A stretch of DNA of 47,717 nt from Streptomyces sp. ADI96-02 (lineage in GTDB: Bacteria > Actinomycetota > Actinomycetes > Streptomycetales > Streptomycetaceae), in assembly GCF_003846185.1 (NCBI RefSeq), contig NZ_ML123034.1, forward strand, positions 352,062 to 399,778, given 5' to 3'. The position numbers were made by a program, and so were the translations under genes. The notes under the pieces were generated by a model. It was not told the origin of the DNA. It did no database searches and saw nothing but the letters and a program-made list of their open reading frames with translations. This document shows, piece by piece, positions 33,126 through 41,094 of the stretch. Position 1 is the stretch's first letter; each line of letters begins with the position of its first letter.

Positions 33126-34340
33126 TCAGGCGAGGACGGCGAGCGGGTCGTCGAGGACGGGCTGCCAGGCCAGTTCGGCCGCGCCCACCAGGCTGTTGTG
33201 GGACAGGGTGCAGGGCAGGATCGGGACGCTTCCGCTGCGGCCCCAGAGGCTGCGGTCGGCGACGACGGCCCGCAGCCGCTCGGGGTCCGCTTCGAGCAGG
33301 TCGCGGTGGAGTCCGCCGAGGATGATGCGGTCCGGGTTGAGGATGTTGACCAGCCCGGCCAGGCCGAGGCCGAGGCGATCGATCAGCGCGTCGGCGGCAT
33401 CGCGGACGGCGGCGTCCTCGTACTCCGTACGGAGCAGGTCGCCGGCCTGCTTGAGGAGCGATTCCTCCGGACCGGGCTCGCGGCCCGCGGTGGCGAGGAA
33501 GGCGAGCGGGTCGGTCTCGACGTCGAGGCAGCCGCGGCCACCGCAGTAGCAGGGCCGCCCCTCCGGGTTCACCGTGAGATGGCCCACCTCCAGGGCGAGG
33601 CCCGAACTCCCGCTGTGCAGGCGGCCGTCGAGCACCAGGGCCCCGCCGACGCCCCGGTGGCCGGTGGCGACGCACAGAAGGTGCTGGGCGCCGCGTCCGG
33701 CGCCGTGCCGGTGCTCGGCGAGCGCGGTGAGGTTGACGTCGTTGCCGGTGAACGCGGGTCCGGTGATACCGGCTTCGCGCACGCAGGCGGCGAAGATGTC
33801 GCGCACCGGCGCTCCGGCGGGCCAGGCGATGTGCAGCGGGTTGAGCGCGGTGCCCTCGGGTTCGGCGACCGCCGAGGGCACGGCCAGACCGGCTCCGACG
33901 CAGCGCAGCCCGCACTCGCGCAGCAGCCGGGCCCCGGCGCGCACGACCTCGCCGAGCACCTGGGCGGGGTCGGCCATCACGGCGACGCAGCCCGGGGAGG
34001 TGGCGACGATACGCCCGCCGAGCCCGACCAGCGCGGCCCGGAATCCGTCGGCGTGGACCTGGGCGGCCAGGACGACGGGGCCGGTGTCCAGAACGGCGAG
34101 CCGGTGCGAGGGACGGCCCTGCGAACCGGCCGCCGACCCCGGGCTGGAGTCGACCCGGATCAGCCCCAGCGCCTCCAGCTCCGCGGCGACCGCCCCGGCG
34201 GTGGCGCGGGTGACGCCGAGCTCGGAGGTGAGGACGGCGCGCGTGGGGGCGCGTCCGGTGTGGACCAGTTCCAGTGCGGGCCCGAGCGCGCTGCGGCCCC
34301 GCTCCAACTTCGTCCGGGTGGTGGTCGCCTTGCCGTTCAT
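33126..34340 (-). CDS. ROK family transcriptional repressor
   Basis: This 404-aa protein has an N-terminal winged helix (residues 15-70: TRAVLTSELGVTRATAGAVA) and a C-terminal ROK sugar-kinase-like domain with the zinc motif CYCGGRGCLD. The ATP-binding glycine pattern of active kinases is degenerate, as expected for a repressor of the XylR/NagC type. The ATG at 34340 has GGGAG ten bases upstream. It diverges from the MFS gene at 34587, whose start region carries an inverted repeat likely to be its operator, so the pair is a sugar-responsive repressor and transporter. Confidence 0.88.
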   Translation of the reverse strand: MNGKATTTRTKLERGRSALGPALELVHTGRAPTRAVLTSELGVTRATAGAVAAELEALGLIRVDSSPGSAAGSQGRPSHRLAVLDTGPVVLAAQVHADGFRAALVGLGGRIVATSPGCVAVMADPAQVLGEVVRAGARLLRECGLRCVGAGLAVPSAVAEPEGTALNPLHIAWPAGAPVRDIFAACVREAGITGPAFTGNDVNLTALAEHRHGAGRGAQHLLCVATGHRGVGGALVLDGRLHSGSSGLALEVGHLTVNPEGRPCYCGGRGCLDVETDPLAFLATAGREPGPEESLLKQAGDLLRTEYEDAAVRDAADALIDRLGLGLAGLVNILNPDRIILGGLHRDLLEADPERLRAVVADRSLWGRSGSVPILPCTLSHNSLVGAAELAWQPVLDDPLAVLA

Positions 34341-34405
34341 AGGGCCGAGTCTCCCATGATCCGCAGGCGCCCCGGACGCGACGGGAGCGGTCGCCTCCGC
34401 CCCCG

Positions 34406-34448
34406 CCGCACCGCTCGCGCCTCCCCCACCGCACCGCTCGCGCCTCCC
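34406..34448. repeat. Two direct copies of a 20-bp sequence
   Basis: CCGCACCGCTCGCGCCTCCC occurs at 34406-34425 and again at 34429-34448, exactly 23 bases apart, in the gap between the ROK and MFS genes. It could be a duplicated regulator site or a local duplication. Confidence 0.6.
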
Positions 34449-34550
34449 CTCGCCCCGCCGAACGCCCATCCCTCGCCCCGCCGCAGGTACCTCCCCCGCC
34501 GCGCCGCCCATCCGACGACCCGTCACCCGAACGCCCGTGCGCCGGCCGTC

Positions 34551-34580
34551 TTGCGTCCGCCGTCCGCGCGCCCCTATGCT
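34551..34580 (+). promoter_or_regulatory. Promoter of the MFS gene, leaderless
   Basis: TTGCGT (34551-34556), an 18-base spacer and TATGCT (34575-34580) fit a housekeeping sigma promoter. The expected start of transcription, seven bases after the -10 box, is the first base of the GTG start codon. No ribosome site precedes that codon, so the mRNA is probably leaderless. Confidence 0.5.
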
Positions 34581-34581
34581 G

Positions 34582-34606
34582 AGTTTGTGCCGCAACTAAA
34601 CAAACT
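34582..34606. promoter_or_regulatory. Inverted repeat over the MFS start, likely ROK operator
   Basis: AGTTTGT, 11 bases, ACAAACT: a perfect 7-bp inverted repeat covering the predicted transcript start and the first codons. Its look is close to the XylR/ROK operators of Gram-positive bacteria (AGTTTGT...ACAAACT). Being AT-rich in a very GC-rich stretch, it stands out. The divergent ROK repressor is the obvious binder. Confidence 0.5.
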
Positions 34607-35804
34607 GCGGACGGCCCTACCGGGGGGACCTGGCGGAGACACCGCCCCACCCTCCTCGGCACGCCTCCGTACCGCGCTGACCGTGTTCTTCGCCCTCGAC
34701 GGCTTCCTCTTCGCCGGCTGGGTGGTCCGCATCCCGGCCATCAAGCAGCAGACGGGCGCCTCCGCCTCCACGCTCGGCCTCGCCCTCCTCGGCGTCTCCG
34801 CGGGCGCCGTGATCACCATGATGCTCACCGGCCGGCTCTGCCGACGCCACGGAAGCCACGCGGTGACCGTCGTCTGCGGCGTTCTCCTCCCGCTGAGCAT
34901 CGCCCTCCCCGCGCAGACCCACTCGGCACTCGCGCTCGGACTGGTCCTGCTCGTCTTCGGGGCCGCGTACGGCGGGATGAACGTGGCGATGAACAGCGCG
35001 GCGGTCGATCTGGTCGCCGAGCTGCGCCGCCCGGTGATGCCCGGCTTCCACGCCGCGTTCAGCCTCGGCGGCATGGTCGGCGCCGGTCTCGGCGGGCTGG
35101 TCGCCGGCGGGCTCTCGGCCGCGAACCACCTCTTCCTGCTGGCCGCCGTCGGCCTGCTCGTCACCGCGGCGGCGGGCCCGGTCCTGCTGCGCAACCGGCC
35201 GGCCCCGCCCGCCGCCCCGTCCCGTACGGAGCGGCTGACGCGCCGGCGGCTCGACCCTCGGGCGCGCCGGATCGTCGTCCTCTTCGGCGTCATCGCCCTG
35301 TGCACGGCGTACGGCGAGGGCGCACTCGCCGACTGGGGCGCACTGCACCTGGAGCAGGATCTGGACGCCCATCCCGGTCTCGCCGCCGCCGGATACGCGC
35401 TGTTCGCCCTCACCATGACGATCGGCAGGCTGACCGGGACCCTGCTCCTGGAGCGCCTCGGCCAGACCCGCACACTCGTCCTGGGCGGGGCGACCGCGGC
35501 GGCCGGGATGCTCCTGGGCGCGCTGGCGCCGACCGTCTGGCTCGCGCTGGCCGGCTTCGCGGTCACCGGCCTGGGCCTCGCCAACATCTTCCCCGTCGCC
35601 GTGGGCCGGGCAGGCGAACTGGCCGGCCCGAGCGGCGTCGCCGCGGCCTCGACCCTCGGCTACGGCGGCATGCTGCTCGGACCGCCCGCGATCGGCTTCC
35701 TCGCCGACTGGTTCTCCCTGCCGGTGGCGCTGACGACCGTGGCACTGCTGGCCGCGGCAGCCGCCGTACTGGGGTACGGGGCCCGCAACGCCGCACACGC
35801 GTGA
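34587..35804 (+). CDS. MFS transporter
   Basis: This 405-aa major facilitator protein has about 12 membrane segments (first about residues 28-46; the loop GRLCRRHGSH between helices 2 and 3 fits the MFS signature). AAYGGMNVAMNSAAVDL and GFHAAFSLGGMVGAGLGG are typical of the bacterial FucP/YbjJ-like sugar-linked group. The GTG start lies exactly where the predicted transcript begins. CTA and AAA, both rare here, are among the first six codons because the operator overlaps them. Controlled by the divergent ROK repressor, it probably exports or imports a sugar-like compound. Confidence 0.86.
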   Translation: MPQLNKLRTALPGGPGGDTAPPSSARLRTALTVFFALDGFLFAGWVVRIPAIKQQTGASASTLGLALLGVSAGAVITMMLTGRLCRRHGSHAVTVVCGVLLPLSIALPAQTHSALALGLVLLVFGAAYGGMNVAMNSAAVDLVAELRRPVMPGFHAAFSLGGMVGAGLGGLVAGGLSAANHLFLLAAVGLLVTAAAGPVLLRNRPAPPAAPSRTERLTRRRLDPRARRIVVLFGVIALCTAYGEGALADWGALHLEQDLDAHPGLAAAGYALFALTMTIGRLTGTLLLERLGQTRTLVLGGATAAAGMLLGALAPTVWLALAGFAVTGLGLANIFPVAVGRAGELAGPSGVAAASTLGYGGMLLGPPAIGFLADWFSLPVALTTVALLAAAAAVLGYGARNAAHA

Positions 35805-35840
35805 CAGGCCGAGCAGCCGCGGCCGGGGGCGTGGCGCGGT

Positions 35841-36560
35841 TCAGCGTGCCGGGTGGACCCGCAGGCCGACCGAGCGGGCGAGTTCGGCGACGGCCTGCCG
35901 GAACAGGGGCTCGCGCGCCTCGACCACCCGGTCGAACTGGCCGAAGAGCTCGAAGGAGATCAGACCGAAGAGCTGGGCCCAGGCCGCGACCAGAGCGGTG
36001 ACGGCGGCGGGCGGGAGATCCGGGGCGAGGGCGGCGGCCATCCGCTCGGCGTCCGCGCGCGACTCCGGCGCGAGGGGCGCCAAGGCCAGCCCGTCGGCCC
36101 GGAACGCCTCGCGGACCAGATCGATGAAGACCAGCCCCACCCGGGAGGCGGGCCCCACCGTGTCCACCGGGGCGGTATAGCCGGGAACGGGCGAACCGTA
36201 GATCAGGGCGTACTCGTGCGGGTGTTCCAGGGCCCATGCCCGCAGCGCGGCGGCGACGGCGACCCAGCGCTCAGCGGTCCGGGCCGGGCCCGGCGGCCGG
36301 GACCGGTCGTCGGCGGCGCGGGCCTCCTCCGCGACCTGGCCGATGGCGTCGTAGGCGTCGACGATCAGCGCGGTGAGCAGGTCGTCCCGGCTCGGGAAGT
36401 AGCGGTAGAGGGCGGACGAGACCATGCCGAGTTCGCGGGCGACGGCGCGCAGCGAGAGCTTGGCCGCGCCCTCCGCGGCGAGCTGCCGCCTGGCCTCGTC
36501 CTTGATGGCGGCGGTCACTTCGATACGGGCGCGTTCCCTGGCCCCTCGGACGGTGCTCAT
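35841..36560 (-). CDS. TetR/AcrR family regulator
   Basis: This 239-aa protein has an N-terminal TetR helix-turn-helix (LSLRAVARELGMVSSALYRY, then FPSRDDLLTAL) and a C-terminal ligand domain of the WHG/TetR_C_13 kind (WALEHPHEYALIYGSPVPGY). The ATG at 36560 begins the usual MSTVRGARERAR leader. It diverges from a nitroreductase-family gene, and two copies of a 17-bp palindrome in the gap are the likely binding sites for both self and target control. It converges on the MFS gene with 36 bases between. Confidence 0.89.
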   Translation of the reverse strand: MSTVRGARERARIEVTAAIKDEARRQLAAEGAAKLSLRAVARELGMVSSALYRYFPSRDDLLTALIVDAYDAIGQVAEEARAADDRSRPPGPARTAERWVAVAAALRAWALEHPHEYALIYGSPVPGYTAPVDTVGPASRVGLVFIDLVREAFRADGLALAPLAPESRADAERMAAALAPDLPPAAVTALVAAWAQLFGLISFELFGQFDRVVEAREPLFRQAVAELARSVGLRVHPAR

Positions 36561-36599
36561 ACGATCAGTCTGCCATGCGGGTGGAGCACTGACCAATAT

Positions 36600-36616
36600 C
36601 GAGAGCGGCGCTCTTG
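36600..36616. promoter_or_regulatory. TetR operator copy 1
   Basis: CGAGAGCG-G-CGCTCTTG: a 17-bp palindrome with one mismatch, 40 bases upstream of the TetR start. It matches copy 2 at 36653 in size and sequence. Confidence 0.6.
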
Positions 36617-36652
36617 ATTTGGGTCACCGATCTCCTGCACACTGATCTCAAG

Positions 36653-36669
36653 CGAGAGCAGTGCTCTCG
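36653..36669. promoter_or_regulatory. TetR operator copy 2
   Basis: CGAGAGCA-G-TGCTCTCG: a perfect 17-bp palindrome whose start lies 53 bases from the start of copy 1 and whose end is 77 bases before the nitroreductase-family start. Confidence 0.65.
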
Positions 36670-36746
36670 AAATCATCCGTGCGAAACCGTCCCGCGTCAG
36701 TCGGCCCGGGAGCCGGGCGCGGCGGACGACGAACGGTGGGGTCACC

Positions 36747-37202
36747 ATGTCTCAGCAGCCGTACTACCGACGGGCGAGCCGTCTCACCGTCCGCCTGAAC
36801 GGCCTCGTCGGCCGCATGGCCCGGCACGGCGTCAGCCTCCTCGGCACGGCCGAGCTGTCCGTGCGCGGGCGCACGAGCGGCCGGATGCAGCGCATCCCGG
36901 TCAACCCGCACTCCTACGAGGGGGAGCGCTACCTCGTATCCGCCCGGGGCCACTCCCAGTGGGTGCGCAACATGCGCGTCGCGGGCGGCGGCGAACTGCG
37001 CGTGGGCCGCAGGACGCGCGCCTTCTCCGCCGCGGAGATCGCCGACGACGAGCGCAAGGCCCGGATCGTCCGCGCCTACCTGGAGCGCTGGGGCTGGGAG
37101 GTCGACCAGTACTTCCAGGGCATCACGGCGAAGTCGACGGACGCCGAGATCCTGGCCGCCTGCCCGGACCACCCGGTCTTCCGCATCTCAGTCGAGCCCT
37201 GA
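36747..37202 (+). CDS. F420-dependent nitroreductase/quinone reductase family protein (DUF385)
   Basis: This 151-aa protein has the pattern of the deazaflavin (F420)-dependent Ddn-like family: an N-terminal amphipathic helix (YYRRASRLTVRLNGLVGRMA), LSVRGRTSGRMQRIPVNP and the GHSQWVRNMRVAGGGELRVG block, which lines the cofactor site. It probably reduces quinones or aromatic/nitro compounds. The palindromes between it and the divergent TetR gene point to induction by a small molecule, as in a detoxification pair. Confidence 0.88.
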   Translation: MSQQPYYRRASRLTVRLNGLVGRMARHGVSLLGTAELSVRGRTSGRMQRIPVNPHSYEGERYLVSARGHSQWVRNMRVAGGGELRVGRRTRAFSAAEIADDERKARIVRAYLERWGWEVDQYFQGITAKSTDAEILAACPDHPVFRISVEP

Positions 37203-37394
37203 GACCACCGGAAGCAGACCGATCCCGGCACCACTGCCGGCCGCGCCACGGCACCGCTGCCGACGCCCGGCCGCCGACCGGATCCGACAGTGCGTCAGGT
37301 GACCGGCCGGCCGTCGGACCACAGCCGGGGAACCCCGTCCTCGTCACGGGGTCGCGCAGGCAACCTTCCTCGGGCACATCCCGTCGTACACGGT

Positions 37395-38651
37395 ATGAAG
37401 ATTTCGTTTCTCCTGCACAACGCGTATGGAATAGGAGGCACGATCACCACCACGTTCAACCTGGCCCGAGCGCTGGCCGATCGGCACGACGTGGAGATCA
37501 TCTCGGCCCTCCGGCACCGGGAGCGGCCGAACCTCACCCCCGACCCGCGCGTGCGGCTGCGGCCCCTGGTGGATCTGCGGTACGAGAAGAACGACCCGCG
37601 GCATCTGACTCCGGCGACGGTCTTCCCGTCGTCCGAATACCGCTACCGGCAGTACAGCGCGCTCACCGACGAACGCATCGGCGAGGCACTGGCGTCGCTC
37701 GACGCCGACGTCGTCGTGGGCACCCGCCCCGGCCTCAACGTCCACCTGGCCCTCCAGGCCCCCGAGCGGACGGTCCGGGTCGGACAGGAACACCTCACGC
37801 TCGACAACCACCCGCCCCGCCTGCGCAACGCGCTGCGCCGGGCCTATCCGCGCCTCGACGCGATCACCCCCGTCACGGAGGCCGACGCCCGCGCCTACCG
37901 GCGCAAGATGCGGCTGCCGGGCGTACGGGTGCAGGCACTGCCCAACAGCGTCCCGGCCCCGGCCCTCCCGCCGGCCGACGGCCGTGAGCGCGTCGTGCTG
38001 GCCGCCGGACGCCTGGTGCCGGTGAAGCGGTTCGACCTCCTGATCGAGGCCTTCGCCGCGGTCGCCGCCGAGCGGCCCGACTGGAAGCTGCGGATCTACG
38101 GCAAGGGCGAGGAGCAGGAGCGGCTGCGCGCCCTCATCGACCGGCTCGGGCTGTACAACAACGTGTTCCTGATGGGCGCGGTGACCCCGATGGAAGCGGA
38201 GTGGGTCAAGGGCTCCATCGGAGCGGCCACGTCCAACTTCGAGCCGTTCGGCATGACCATCGTCGAGGCGATGCGCTGCGGGTTACCCGTCGTGAGCACC
38301 GACTGCGCCTACGGCCCCGGCGAGATCATCGCCCCCGGCGAGGACGGCCGGCTGGTCCCCGTGGGAGACCGGGACGCGCTGGCCGGCGCCCTGCTGGACC
38401 TCGTACGCGACGACGGACTGCGCCGCCGCATGGGACGCACCGCGCTGGACAACTCCCGGCGCTACGCCCCCGACCGGGTCGTGGCCCAGGCCGAGCGGCT
38501 CTTCGAGGAACTGCTGGCGGCCCGGAGCGAGCGCCGGCCGGTGTCGCGCGGCACGGACCACGCCCTGGTGAGCGGCGGTTACGCGGCCAGGGACACCGTG
38601 CTGGTCGCGGCCAGCAGCGTCGTGAGGACCGTACGGAAGGCGCGCCCATGA
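37395..38651 (+). CDS. Family 4 glycosyltransferase with a TTA codon
   Basis: This 418-aa GT-B enzyme has an N-terminal acceptor domain beginning MKISFLLHNAYGIGGTITTT, the C-terminal donor domain with AAGRLVPVKRFDLLIEAF, and the EX7E catalytic motif FEPFGMTIVEAMRCG. It should transfer a sugar from a nucleotide donor; the acceptor is unknown. The leucine after that motif (residue 297, bases 38283-38285) is coded TTA, the rarest codon in Streptomyces, read only by the bldA tRNA. The stop overlaps the start of the next gene (ATGA), so the pair is translationally coupled. The 192 bases before the gene show no clear promoter. Confidence 0.88.
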   Translation: MKISFLLHNAYGIGGTITTTFNLARALADRHDVEIISALRHRERPNLTPDPRVRLRPLVDLRYEKNDPRHLTPATVFPSSEYRYRQYSALTDERIGEALASLDADVVVGTRPGLNVHLALQAPERTVRVGQEHLTLDNHPPRLRNALRRAYPRLDAITPVTEADARAYRRKMRLPGVRVQALPNSVPAPALPPADGRERVVLAAGRLVPVKRFDLLIEAFAAVAAERPDWKLRIYGKGEEQERLRALIDRLGLYNNVFLMGAVTPMEAEWVKGSIGAATSNFEPFGMTIVEAMRCGLPVVSTDCAYGPGEIIAPGEDGRLVPVGDRDALAGALLDLVRDDGLRRRMGRTALDNSRRYAPDRVVAQAERLFEELLAARSERRPVSRGTDHALVSGGYAARDTVLVAASSVVRTVRKARP

Positions 38652-39544
38652 GCGGCATCGACGACGACAGGAACGCACCGGTGGACAAGCCCCGCGCGGA
38701 CGTGACCGTGGACGAGGAAGGACGGCTCACCGTCCGCCTACGGCTGCCGCACCCCGCCCCGGAACACCCCCGGCTGCTGCTCCAACCGCGCCCGAAGAAG
38801 GGGAAGCCGGAGAAGACCGGCCGCCTCCTCGCACTGGAGCCCGAGGGCCGGGGCCAGTGGCGGGCCGTGCTGGAGACGGCCCCCGCCCTGGAGGAAGGCC
38901 GCTGGGACGCCTACCTCGTCGGCGCGCCCGAGGACGAGCGCACACCGCTGCTGCCGGGTCTGCGCGATCTGCGCGCGCTCGTGTCCGGCGCGGACGGCGC
39001 GGACGGCGGACCCGGCGGACCCGGCGCGTACGGCGGGCCCGGCCGGAACGGCGGCCGGGCCGTCCCGCTGGCGGTCCGGATCCCGTACGCCACCAAGGAC
39101 GGCCGGCTCGCCGTACGGGCCTGGCTGCGGGCCGCGCACGCGGAGGCCGGCAGGATCGTCCTCTCGGACGACGCGATGACCGTGACGGCCCGGCTGTTCG
39201 GCGCCCGGCTGGGCGAGGGCGCGGCGGCGGTCCTGCGGCGACGGGGCCAGGAGGCCGCCGTACGGCAGACCGCGCTCCGGCCCGAGGGCGGCCAGGACTT
39301 CTCGTTCACCGTCGGCTTCCGGGAGCTGCTGGCGGACGACGCCGGGCCCGCCGTCTGGGACGTGGACGTCCGCCCGGCCGCCGGCGCACCGCGCATCCGG
39401 GTGGCCCGGCTGCTGGACGACATGGCGGACCGCAAGGCCGTCTTCGTCTACCCGGCCGCCGTCCTCGGCGGGATGACGGCGCGCCCGTACTACACGGTCG
39501 ACAACGACCTGTCCGTGGAGGTCGCCCGGTCGAGCACCCGGTGA
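38648..39544 (+). CDS. Hypothetical protein coupled to the glycosyltransferase
   Basis: This 298-aa soluble protein consists of two similar-looking beta-rich halves (ADVTVDEEGRLTVRLRLPHP and AVPLAVRIPYATKDGRLAVR). They are joined by a Gly/Pro/Asp/Ala linker (residues 115-140, with GGPGGPGAYGGPG). It ends with ARPYYTVDNDLSVEV. I recognise this kind of protein only as a companion of Streptomyces glycosyltransferases. Its ATG lies inside the stop of the upstream gene, so it is probably made in step with that enzyme and may bind the same glycan. Confidence 0.75.
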   Translation: MSGIDDDRNAPVDKPRADVTVDEEGRLTVRLRLPHPAPEHPRLLLQPRPKKGKPEKTGRLLALEPEGRGQWRAVLETAPALEEGRWDAYLVGAPEDERTPLLPGLRDLRALVSGADGADGGPGGPGAYGGPGRNGGRAVPLAVRIPYATKDGRLAVRAWLRAAHAEAGRIVLSDDAMTVTARLFGARLGEGAAAVLRRRGQEAAVRQTALRPEGGQDFSFTVGFRELLADDAGPAVWDVDVRPAAGAPRIRVARLLDDMADRKAVFVYPAAVLGGMTARPYYTVDNDLSVEVARSSTR

Positions 39545-39635
39545 AGGCCGGCGCCCGGCGGCGGCTGTCCGCTCCCGCACGAGAGACGAGGGCAGAGAGC
39601 AGAGAGCGGTACCGCCGGGCCGCAGCTTCGTCGTC

Positions 39636-39665
39636 GGTGCAGGGAGCTGCGCCTCCTCCCGCACC
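39636..39665. terminator. Hairpin between convergent genes
   Basis: GGTGCAGGGAG pairs with CTCCCGCACC with one bulged A (10-bp stem, 9-base loop) between the glycosyltransferase operon and the geranylgeranyl-reductase-family gene. Confidence 0.4.
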
Positions 39666-39687
39666 GCGGGGGACCTCCGACGGATCC

Positions 39688-40902
39688 CTAGCGGTCGATT
39701 GCGCTCAGGGCCCGTTGCGCCAGCGGGTGGGTGCGGACCAGTTCGGCCAGCGAGGTCGTGCCGCGGGTGATCCCGGCGAAGGCCTTCCACGCCGGGCGGA
39801 AGCCGGTCAGCACCGCGTGCAGCATCCCGGGGCGGCACTCGAACAGCTTGAGCATGCGGCGGCCGACGCCCATCTCCACGCCGAGCCCGGCCTTGATGGC
39901 GAAGGCGTAGTTGAGGGCCTGACGCCGGGCGTCCACCGCGTCGTGCGCCTCGGCGATCCGGACCGCCCACTCGCCGGCGAGCCGGCCCGAGCGCAGCGCG
40001 AAGGAGATGCCCTCGCGCGTCCACGGCTCCAGCAGCCCCGCCGCGTCCCCGCACACCACGACCCGGCCGCGCGACAGCGGCGAGTCCTCGCTGCGGCAGC
40101 GGGTCAGGTGCCCGGAGGAGACCGCCGGTTCGAACCCGGCGAGGCCGAGCCGCGCGATGAAGTCCTCCAGATACCGCTTGGTGCCCGCGCCGTCGCCGCG
40201 CGCCGAGATGACGCCGACGGTCAGCGTGTCGCCCTTGGGGAAGACCCAGCCGTAACTCCCGGGCAGCGGGCCCCAGTCGATCAGGACCCGGCCCGCCCAG
40301 TCCTCCGCCACGGTCCGCGGGACCGGGATCTCCGCCTCCAGACCGAGGTCGACCTGGTCCAGCTTGACCCCGACGTGTGCTCCTATCCGGCCGGCGCTGC
40401 CGTCCGCTCCGACGACCGCGCGGGCCAGCACCGTCTCGCCGCCGGCCAGCACCACGGCGACGGTGCGCCGGTCGGGCACCGCCGGCCCGTGCTGCTCCAC
40501 GCGCACCACCGAGGCCCCGGTGCGCAGTTCGGCGCCGGCCTTCTGCGCCTCCTCGACCAGCCCCGCGTCGAACTCGGAGCGGTTGATCAGCCCGAAGAGC
40601 ATGCGCCGGGAGCGGCGGGTGCGCGAGAGCTTCCCGTTCAGCGAGAAGGTCACCGCGTGGATGCGGTCCTTCAGGGGCAGTTCGAAGCCCGGCGGCAGCG
40701 CGTCGCGGGAATACCCGATGATGCCGCCGCCGCAGGTCTTGTAGCGCGGCAGTTCCGCCTTCTCCAGCAGCAGGACCCGTCGCCCTGCGACGGCTGCCGC
40801 GTACGCCGCCGATGCGCCGGCCGGTCCGGCGCCGACCACGACGACGTCCCAGACAAACGACTCTTCGTGCTCACGTCCGGCGTCTGCGTTCTCGCTGCTC
40901 AC
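39688..40902 (-). CDS. Geranylgeranyl reductase family FAD protein
   Basis: This 404-aa flavoprotein has the dinucleotide motif VVVVGAGPAGASAAYAAA (residues 20-37), the LPRYKTCGGGI signature of the geranylgeranyl reductase family, AVVGADGSAGRIG in the middle and the second FAD motif VVVCGDAAGLLEPWTREGIS. Members reduce isoprenoid double bonds in lipids, quinones or carotenoids, or act as halogenase-like relatives; the substrate here is not evident. The GTG start follows GGGAG at longer than usual spacing. It is divergent from the M20 peptidase. Confidence 0.88.
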   Translation of the reverse strand: MSSENADAGREHEESFVWDVVVVGAGPAGASAAYAAAVAGRRVLLLEKAELPRYKTCGGGIIGYSRDALPPGFELPLKDRIHAVTFSLNGKLSRTRRSRRMLFGLINRSEFDAGLVEEAQKAGAELRTGASVVRVEQHGPAVPDRRTVAVVLAGGETVLARAVVGADGSAGRIGAHVGVKLDQVDLGLEAEIPVPRTVAEDWAGRVLIDWGPLPGSYGWVFPKGDTLTVGVISARGDGAGTKRYLEDFIARLGLAGFEPAVSSGHLTRCRSEDSPLSRGRVVVCGDAAGLLEPWTREGISFALRSGRLAGEWAVRIAEAHDAVDARRQALNYAFAIKAGLGVEMGVGRRMLKLFECRPGMLHAVLTGFRPAWKAFAGITRGTTSLAELVRTHPLAQRALSAIDR

Positions 40903-41094
40903 GATGTGCTTCTGCTCCCGATCCGACCAGTGGCCCCAAGCTGCTCACGGCATCCTACGGCGCGTTCCGGCCAAGCCCCCCTGTGGGAGGATCGACCACG
41001 ATTCCGTCCAGCGCGCGACGCCGGATCAACGGTGCCGCGCCGGGGCGCGTACACGCGCCCTCCCCATAACGTCGCACCCACGAGGAGCGTGCCC

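Noticed and set aside
32379..34586. Very long open frame continuous with the MFS gene (over 1100 codons)
   Set aside because: The part before 34587 runs antisense through the ROK repressor and shows no protein-like composition; it is a GC-rich artefact.
40127..40137. GGTTCGAACCC, the T-loop consensus of a tRNA gene
   Set aside because: It lies inside the geranylgeranyl-reductase-family gene and no acceptor, D or anticodon stems can be formed around it.
38857..41094. Long open upstream extension of the M20 dipeptidase
   Set aside because: It overlaps the coupled hypothetical gene and runs antisense to the flavoprotein; the ATG at 41095 has a good ribosome site and starts the family-like sequence.
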